Shown here piece after piece: positions 5,942 to 9,774 of a DNA stretch of 9,774 nt. The position numbers and the translations under genes were made by a program. The notes beneath the pieces were generated by a model. The model was not told where the DNA came from, did not search any database, and worked only from the letters and a program-made list of their open reading frames with translations. Origin of the DNA: UA16 sp042095135. GTDB taxonomy: Bacteria > Bacteroidota > Bacteroidia > Flavobacteriales_D > Sanyastnellaceae. Within the stretch, counting starts at the first letter, position 1; every line of letters begins with the position of its first letter. The stretch lies in the NCBI GenBank assembly GCA_042095135.1, contig JBELBV010000057.1:1-9774 (forward strand), given 5' to 3'.

Positions 5942-6502
5942 ATGGCCCTCACCCCCACCACCTCGATCCCGCTCGGTTTTCAAGCCCCTTCGTTCACCCT
6001 TCCGGATGCCCGCACGGGTGACGTAATGAACAGCGAGGACCTCATGCAGGAAGGACCAACTGTTGTGGTGTTCATGTGCAACCACTGCCCGTTCGTGGTG
6101 CACCTGATCGACTCCTTGGTCAAATTCGCAATCACTTACCAAGCCAAGGGACTCAACTTCATCGCCATCTCGAGCAACGACGTGGAGAATTACCCTCAAG
6201 ATGGCTTTGAGCAGATGCGCGACCTGTCGGCAGAAAAGGGATTCACGTTCCCCTACCTCTACGATGAATCGCAAGAAGTGGCACGCGCCTACGACGCCGC
6301 TTGCACCCCAGACTTTAGTGTTTTCAATGCCAACGGAACTTGCGTTTACCGCGGCCAATACGATGAATCCCGTCCGGGCAACGACGTGCCGGTGACCGGT
6401 GAAGATTTGCGCAGGGTCTGCGATGCATTACTCGCTGGAGAGGTCGTGCCAGTGGAAGGCCAAATCCCATCCATCGGGTGCAACATCAAGTGGAAGGCCT
6501 GA
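5942..6502 (+). CDS. Thioredoxin-fold (AhpC/TSA-redoxin type) protein with CNHC motif
   Basis: Predicted 186-residue soluble thioredoxin-fold protein without a signal peptide, so probably cytoplasmic. The ATG at 5942 fits the family start (PLGFQAPSFTLPDARTG). In-frame ATGs at 5900 and 5903 would add 14 residues translated from the control region. The active-site motif is C46-N-H-C49-P50 after strand TVVVFM. IAISSNDVENYP and then FPYLYDESQEVARAYDAACTPDFSVF carry the redoxin features, including the cis-Pro loop (TPDF). The C-terminal PSIGCNIKWK with Cys180 is typical of the CNHCP subfamily. It likely acts as a thiol-disulfide oxidoreductase or peroxiredoxin-like reductase; its partner is unknown. 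It is divergent from the ABM-like gene, and the adjoining control region suggests coupled regulation, possibly by oxidative conditions (inference). Confidence 0.9.
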   Translation: MALTPTTSIPLGFQAPSFTLPDARTGDVMNSEDLMQEGPTVVVFMCNHCPFVVHLIDSLVKFAITYQAKGLNFIAISSNDVENYPQDGFEQMRDLSAEKGFTFPYLYDESQEVARAYDAACTPDFSVFNANGTCVYRGQYDESRPGNDVPVTGEDLRRVCDALLAGEVVPVEGQIPSIGCNIKWKA

Positions 6503-6729
6503 TCGTTGGACCCACACATTGCGAAATCGTTATTTCTGTGTTGCTCATTTAAGAATATTCGAAAACAGCGTTCCCACTGGGCCCTGATTAACAGCAACTT
6601 AGTGTTACCAATGGTGTAAAGGTCAACAACTTAAGTTAATAACATGTCCTTTGGACACGACCAAAACCAGCACTGCCCCACTAGTTTTGCACCATCTAAA
6701 TCACCCCTTAAGGTTCACAACTTAAGCTT
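6503..6729 (+). promoter_or_regulatory. Leader of the large TonB receptor gene, with repeated CAACTTA(A)G
   Basis: This 227-base gap is the longest gene-free stretch here and is visibly AT-richer than its neighbours. CAACTTAG occurs at 6595-6602 and CAACTTAAG at 6627-6635 and 6718-6726. The last two sit in a longer imperfect direct repeat (6619-6637 and 6710-6729, starting AAGGT), and the second copy ends exactly at the start codon. AACTTAAGTT (6628-6637), CCTTAAGG (6706-6713) and GAATATTC (6553-6560) are perfect short palindromes. No clear terminator for the upstream gene and no small ORF worth calling are seen. Confidence 0.5.
6682..6689 (+). promoter_or_regulatory. Candidate -7 box for the large TonB receptor
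   Basis: TAGTTTTG matches the Bacteroidota -7 consensus TAnnTTTG exactly and lies 40 bases before the ATG at 6730, so the mRNA leader would be roughly 30-35 bases and include the second CAACTTAAG repeat. The nearest upstream TTTG (6650-6653) is 28 bases away, further than the usual 17-23, so the -33 element is unclear. Confidence 0.45.
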
Positions 6730-9498
6730 ATGAAACATTTTATTCAATTCGCCCTTATGGGCATTTTCTGTGCGACGGCATCGATTTCGTTGGCGCAGAT
6801 CACGGGTAAAGTCACCGACGCCTCAACGGGCGGAGCACTTCCCGGAGCAACAGTTATGGTCGAAGGCAGCGGCAGCGGCGTTGCCACCGGACCGGACGGC
6901 ATGTTCAAGCTCAGCGGAGCTGCTGAAGGCAACATCGTTGTGTCCTTCATCGGCTACGAAACCCGCACTCTCGCTGCCAAGGCTGACATGGGCAGCATTG
7001 GTCTCGAGCCCACAGCCCTAGGTTTGGGTGCAGCGTCCATCATCGCCAACGTCGTTGACATCGCCATTGCGCGAGAGACGCCTGTAGCGGTATCGACCAT
7101 CTCACCTGCGGAAATCGCGCAAAAGGTGGGCAACATGGAATTCCCTGAAATCATGAACCGCACGCCCGGTGTTTACGCCACAAAGCAAGGCGGTGGATAT
7201 GGGGACTCCCGCATCAGCCTCCGCGGTTTTGATCAGCGCAACACGTCGTTCCTCATCAACGGCCAGCCGGTCAACGACATGGAGAACGGATGGGTGTACT
7301 GGTCGAACTGGCAGGGTTTGACAGACGTAGCTTCCGGCATCCAAATCCAGCGCGGATTGGGTGCATCTCGATTGGCGGTTCCATCGGTGGGTGGAACGGT
7401 TTCCATTTTCACCAAAGCAGCCCAAATGGAAGAAGGCGGTTCGGTCTCAGAAACCATCGGTAACGACGGTTACGCCAAGACATCTGTCAGCTACAGCACC
7501 GGCAAGAACGACAACGGCTGGGCCTCGTCTTTCTTGTTGAGCAAGTGGGCAGGTGACGGCTACGTCAACAACACCCAGGGTGAAGGTTGGACCTACTTCG
7601 CAGCCATTGGTTACGAGCCCGAAGGATCCAAGCACGCCATGAACTTGAGCGTTTTGGGCGCCGGCCAATGGCACCACCAGCGCGACGTTGAGGTCAGCAT
7701 CCGTGACTACGACTACTTCGGAGAAGGCGGAGGTGAACTCGGAGACGGCAAGATCGACCGTCGCTGGAACAGCAACGGCGGTACGCTCGACGGAGAGGAA
7801 TTCAGCATGCGACGAAACTTTTACAACAAGCCACTCGCAACGTTCAACTGGGACTGGAACATCACCGATGAATTGACGCTCAATACATCATTCTACGGTT
7901 CAGCCGGCCGTGGAGGCGGAACGGGACCTCGTGGCCGCAACTACGACGTTTTACCATACCGCCAAGACTTGTATTCGTTCATGTACGAGGACAGCGTAAC
8001 GCAATTCCGCACAGACGACGGTCAAGTTGACTACGACGCGATTATCGCGGACAACCAAGAAGGTGCCACTCCACACGACGGCAGCGTCAACAGCAATTAT
8101 GAGGACGCACTCATCGGTTCCAATCAATGGGGCATTGACGCCGACACCTCCGGCACCATTTACACGGGAGGTGGCATGATTCGCCGCGCATCCATGAACT
8201 CGCACGATTGGATTGGAGCAATCTCCAACTTGGAGTACAACTCAGGCAACTTACGTGCTTCTGTAGGCCTCGACTTGCGTCGCTACAAGGGCTACCACTA
8301 CCGTGCCCTCAACAACTTGATGGGCTTTGATGCCTATTACTCAGGCGGCAACCGCAACAACAACGGACAGATCGTGGAGACCACCATCGAAGCGAGCCCA
8401 TTCAACAACACGGGCCTCAACGGTCCAAAGATTGACTACTACAACGTGGGCAACGTGAACTGGACCGGTTTAAACGGCTTGGTGGAATACAAGGCCGACG
8501 ACTTCACAGCAGTTGTTCAAGCAGGTGTTTCTGCGCAGACCTACCAGCGTGAGGACTACTTCGACCAACCCGGTAACGCCATTTCTGAGATCGCTACCCG
8601 CAACGGTGGCTACGTGAAAGGTGGTGCGAACTATAATATCGATGAATCTTCGAACGTATTCTTCAATGCCGGTTTGATTTCACGTCAACCCAACTTCGAC
8701 GGCATCTTCCCAGGCTACGCCAATAATATCAACGAAGACCTTGAGAACGAGCAGATCCAGTCATTGGAATTGGGCTACGGTTACGTGGGCGACAAGTTAA
8801 CCTTGAACGCAAACGTTTACTCAACCAACTGGGGTAACCGCTTCATCTCACAGGGTGTTGGCATCGTTATCAACGATTCCATCACAGTTGATGGTTCAGC
8901 CCAGTTCAGCGGCATCAACGTTCAGCACAATGGATTTGAACTGGAAGCGAACTACTACCCCATGGACGGTTTGAAGATCATCGGTATGCTGTCTTTGGGT
9001 GACTGGAGATACACCTCAAACTTCGAGGCAGCGGTATTCGACGACCAGAATAACGCAGTTGAAGGTCAAGCCTTCACGCTCTACACCGAAGGCTCTAAGG
9101 TGGGCGACGCTGCGCAGACTGTGGCCAACCTCGGTTTGGATTACCAAGTCCACCCCATGATCTCTATTGATTTGGGTGCACGCTACGTAGACAACCTCTA
9201 CGCAGACTACAGCATCGCGAACTCAGCGTTCTTGAGCGACGATAACCTCGGCGCAGTCAAACTGCCTTCTTACAGCTTGATCGATCTCGGCACTACGGCA
9301 CGTTTTGACCTATTGGGCACGGACGCTAGCTTCCGCATCAACGTCAACAACTTGCTTGACACCGAGTACATCGCGGAATCTAATTCGAACATCCACGCGG
9401 AGGACGGTTCTGTCACCTGGAACGGTGTGGACACCCGCAACTTCGTTTGGTTCGGTTTCGGCCGCACCTGGAACGCTTCCTTGAAGTTGAACTTCTAA
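6730..9498 (+). CDS. TonB-dependent outer-membrane receptor with carboxypeptidase-regulatory-like domain
   Basis: Complete 922-residue outer-membrane receptor. Residues 1-22 form a Sec signal peptide (cleavage near SLA/Q). Residues 23 to about 92 form a CarboxypepD_reg-like beta-sandwich (ITGKVTDASTGGALPGATV, then DGMFKLSG and SFIGYET). A plug domain follows (about 115-230) with PEIMNRTPGVYA, RISLRGFDQRN, INGQPVNDMENGWVYWSNW and GGTVSIFTK. The rest is a large barrel ending in NVNNLLDTEY and a terminal Phe (LKLNF). An aromatic/Gly-rich segment with DYDYFGEGGGELGDGKIDRR probably forms an extracellular loop. It is not called SusC because no SusD partner follows. The ligand is unknown. Codons strongly favour AAC, GAC and TAC, and the gene has its own leader and strong terminator, so it is probably a highly expressed single-gene unit. 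Confidence 0.95.
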   Translation: MKHFIQFALMGIFCATASISLAQITGKVTDASTGGALPGATVMVEGSGSGVATGPDGMFKLSGAAEGNIVVSFIGYETRTLAAKADMGSIGLEPTALGLGAASIIANVVDIAIARETPVAVSTISPAEIAQKVGNMEFPEIMNRTPGVYATKQGGGYGDSRISLRGFDQRNTSFLINGQPVNDMENGWVYWSNWQGLTDVASGIQIQRGLGASRLAVPSVGGTVSIFTKAAQMEEGGSVSETIGNDGYAKTSVSYSTGKNDNGWASSFLLSKWAGDGYVNNTQGEGWTYFAAIGYEPEGSKHAMNLSVLGAGQWHHQRDVEVSIRDYDYFGEGGGELGDGKIDRRWNSNGGTLDGEEFSMRRNFYNKPLATFNWDWNITDELTLNTSFYGSAGRGGGTGPRGRNYDVLPYRQDLYSFMYEDSVTQFRTDDGQVDYDAIIADNQEGATPHDGSVNSNYEDALIGSNQWGIDADTSGTIYTGGGMIRRASMNSHDWIGAISNLEYNSGNLRASVGLDLRRYKGYHYRALNNLMGFDAYYSGGNRNNNGQIVETTIEASPFNNTGLNGPKIDYYNVGNVNWTGLNGLVEYKADDFTAVVQAGVSAQTYQREDYFDQPGNAISEIATRNGGYVKGGANYNIDESSNVFFNAGLISRQPNFDGIFPGYANNINEDLENEQIQSLELGYGYVGDKLTLNANVYSTNWGNRFISQGVGIVINDSITVDGSAQFSGINVQHNGFELEANYYPMDGLKIIGMLSLGDWRYTSNFEAAVFDDQNNAVEGQAFTLYTEGSKVGDAAQTVANLGLDYQVHPMISIDLGARYVDNLYADYSIANSAFLSDDNLGAVKLPSYSLIDLGTTARFDLLGTDASFRINVNNLLDTEYIAESNSNIHAEDGSVTWNGVDTRNFVWFGFGRTWNASLKLNF

Positions 9499-9518
9499 GG
9501 GATCGGAATCAAACTTTG

Positions 9519-9548
9519 AAACGGGAGGCTTCGGTCTCCCGTTTTTTT
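9519..9548 (+). terminator. Rho-independent terminator with UUCG loop
   Basis: After the receptor stop, AAACGGGAGGC pairs with GTCTCCCGTTT (one G-U pair) around a TTCG tetraloop closed by C-G, giving a stem of up to 11 base pairs that runs into seven Ts (9542-9548). The UUCG loop is unusually stable. This is the clearest terminator in the window. Confidence 0.93.
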
Positions 9549-9550
9549 GT

Positions 9551-9566
9551 GCCCTATTTTTAGGGC
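9551..9566 (+). repeat. Hairpin touching the start codon
   Basis: GCCCTA-TTTT-TAGGGC is a perfect 6-base inverted repeat with a 4-base loop. Its last base is directly followed by the ATG at 9567. It contains TATTTTTA (9555-9562), a -7-like box with one mismatch ending 4 bases before the ATG. If transcribed, the hairpin could limit initiation; if the transcript starts at the ATG it acts only as DNA. Confidence 0.5.
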
Positions 9567-9774
9567 ATGAAGCATGGCATGACATTCGCGTTGGTTATGG
9601 CGTTGCTCGCGGGATGCGGGAACAATGAACCGGACTTGTCGAACAAAGACTTTTCGGACCAATGGAAGGCGGATTTCAAGGCGAGCTGCTTGAAGCAAGC
9701 CCGCGGCATGAGCAATGCAGACGCCAAGGAATACTGCAATTGTTCCTTGCGTCAAATCATGATCAACTGGGACA
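9567..9774 (+). CDS. Small cysteine-containing lipoprotein (partial, runs off right edge)
   Basis: The first 69 codons are visible and remain open to the end of the window. The ATG at 9567 gives a short lipoprotein signal: MKHGMTFALVMALLAGC, with lipobox LAGC and Cys17 as the lipidated residue. The mature part is hydrophilic. From about residue 30 it has FSDQWKADFKASCLKQ, followed by KEYCNCSL, giving a C-x(17)-C-x-C spacing. Similar short Cys-patterned lipoproteins occur in Bacteroidota, but no function is known to me. The Cys cluster could form disulfides or bind metal (inference). It lies only 18 bases after the T-tract of the receptor terminator, so it depends on terminator read-through or on a promoter that overlaps the terminator. 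The C-terminus is missing. Confidence 0.75.
   Translation, partial: MKHGMTFALVMALLAGCGNNEPDLSNKDFSDQWKADFKASCLKQARGMSNADAKEYCNCSLRQIMINWD

Noticed and set aside
5834..6358. Minus-strand open reading of 174 codons
   Set aside because: Antisense to the thioredoxin-fold gene and out of frame with the ABM-like gene; no recognisable pattern.
6523..6536. GAAAT-CGTT-ATTTC as terminator of the thioredoxin-fold gene
   Set aside because: Only five AT-rich pairs and no T-tract; too weak to call.
6730..9498. SusC/RagA-type glycan importer
   Set aside because: The N-terminal domain is shared with SusC-like proteins, but no SusD lipoprotein follows; the next gene is a small Cys-rich lipoprotein after a terminator. 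Kept as a general TonB-dependent receptor.

Overview
The window looks like a scaffold from a marine-type Bacteroidota genome, most likely a flavobacterial or cryomorph-like lineage with fairly high GC for the phylum. The evidence is a type A type IX secretion (T9SS) sorting domain with a YPNPF motif, a TonB-dependent receptor with a carboxypeptidase-regulatory-like N-terminal domain, dockerin-like calcium loops, promoter boxes close to the Bacteroidota TAnnTTTG element, and no clear Shine-Dalgarno sequences. A run of exactly 100 Ns at 5120-5219 marks an assembly scaffolding gap.

Left part (1-2789). A small NTF2-like lipoprotein gene (149-655, +) meets head-on, with overlapping stop codons, a three-gene minus-strand cluster: a membrane histidine-box hydroxylase of the sterol desaturase / fatty acid hydroxylase superfamily (2789-1977), an intradiol ring-cleavage dioxygenase carrying a T9SS sorting domain (1960-986), and a 100-residue protein with a C-terminal membrane anchor (954-652). 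Gaps of 16 and 31 bases suggest one transcript. The dioxygenase is predicted to be delivered to the cell surface or released.

Middle part (2790-5901). A secreted protein with dockerin-like loop pairs at both ends (2884-3975, +) is divergent from that cluster and ends 4 bases from the convergent end of a TonB-dependent receptor gene (5512-3980, -). The gap cuts this receptor, so part of its plug and early barrel is missing. Upstream on the same strand is a small ABM-like protein (5901-5590, -).

Right part (5902-9774). Divergent from the ABM-like gene is a thioredoxin-fold protein with a CNHC motif (5942-6502, +). The 40 bases between the two starts hold a perfect 15-base inverted repeat whose arms coincide with face-to-face promoter-like boxes. 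A 227-base leader with repeated CAACTTA(A)G elements precedes a full-length 922-residue TonB-dependent receptor (6730-9498, +), which ends at a strong UUCG-loop terminator. A small cysteine-containing lipoprotein begins only 18 bases after the terminator T-tract and runs off the right edge.

No mobile element, tRNA, rRNA or CRISPR array was seen. The most unusual content is the surface-targeted intradiol dioxygenase clustered with a membrane hydroxylase and a tail-anchored-like small protein. Their shared pathway is inference, not shown by sequence.
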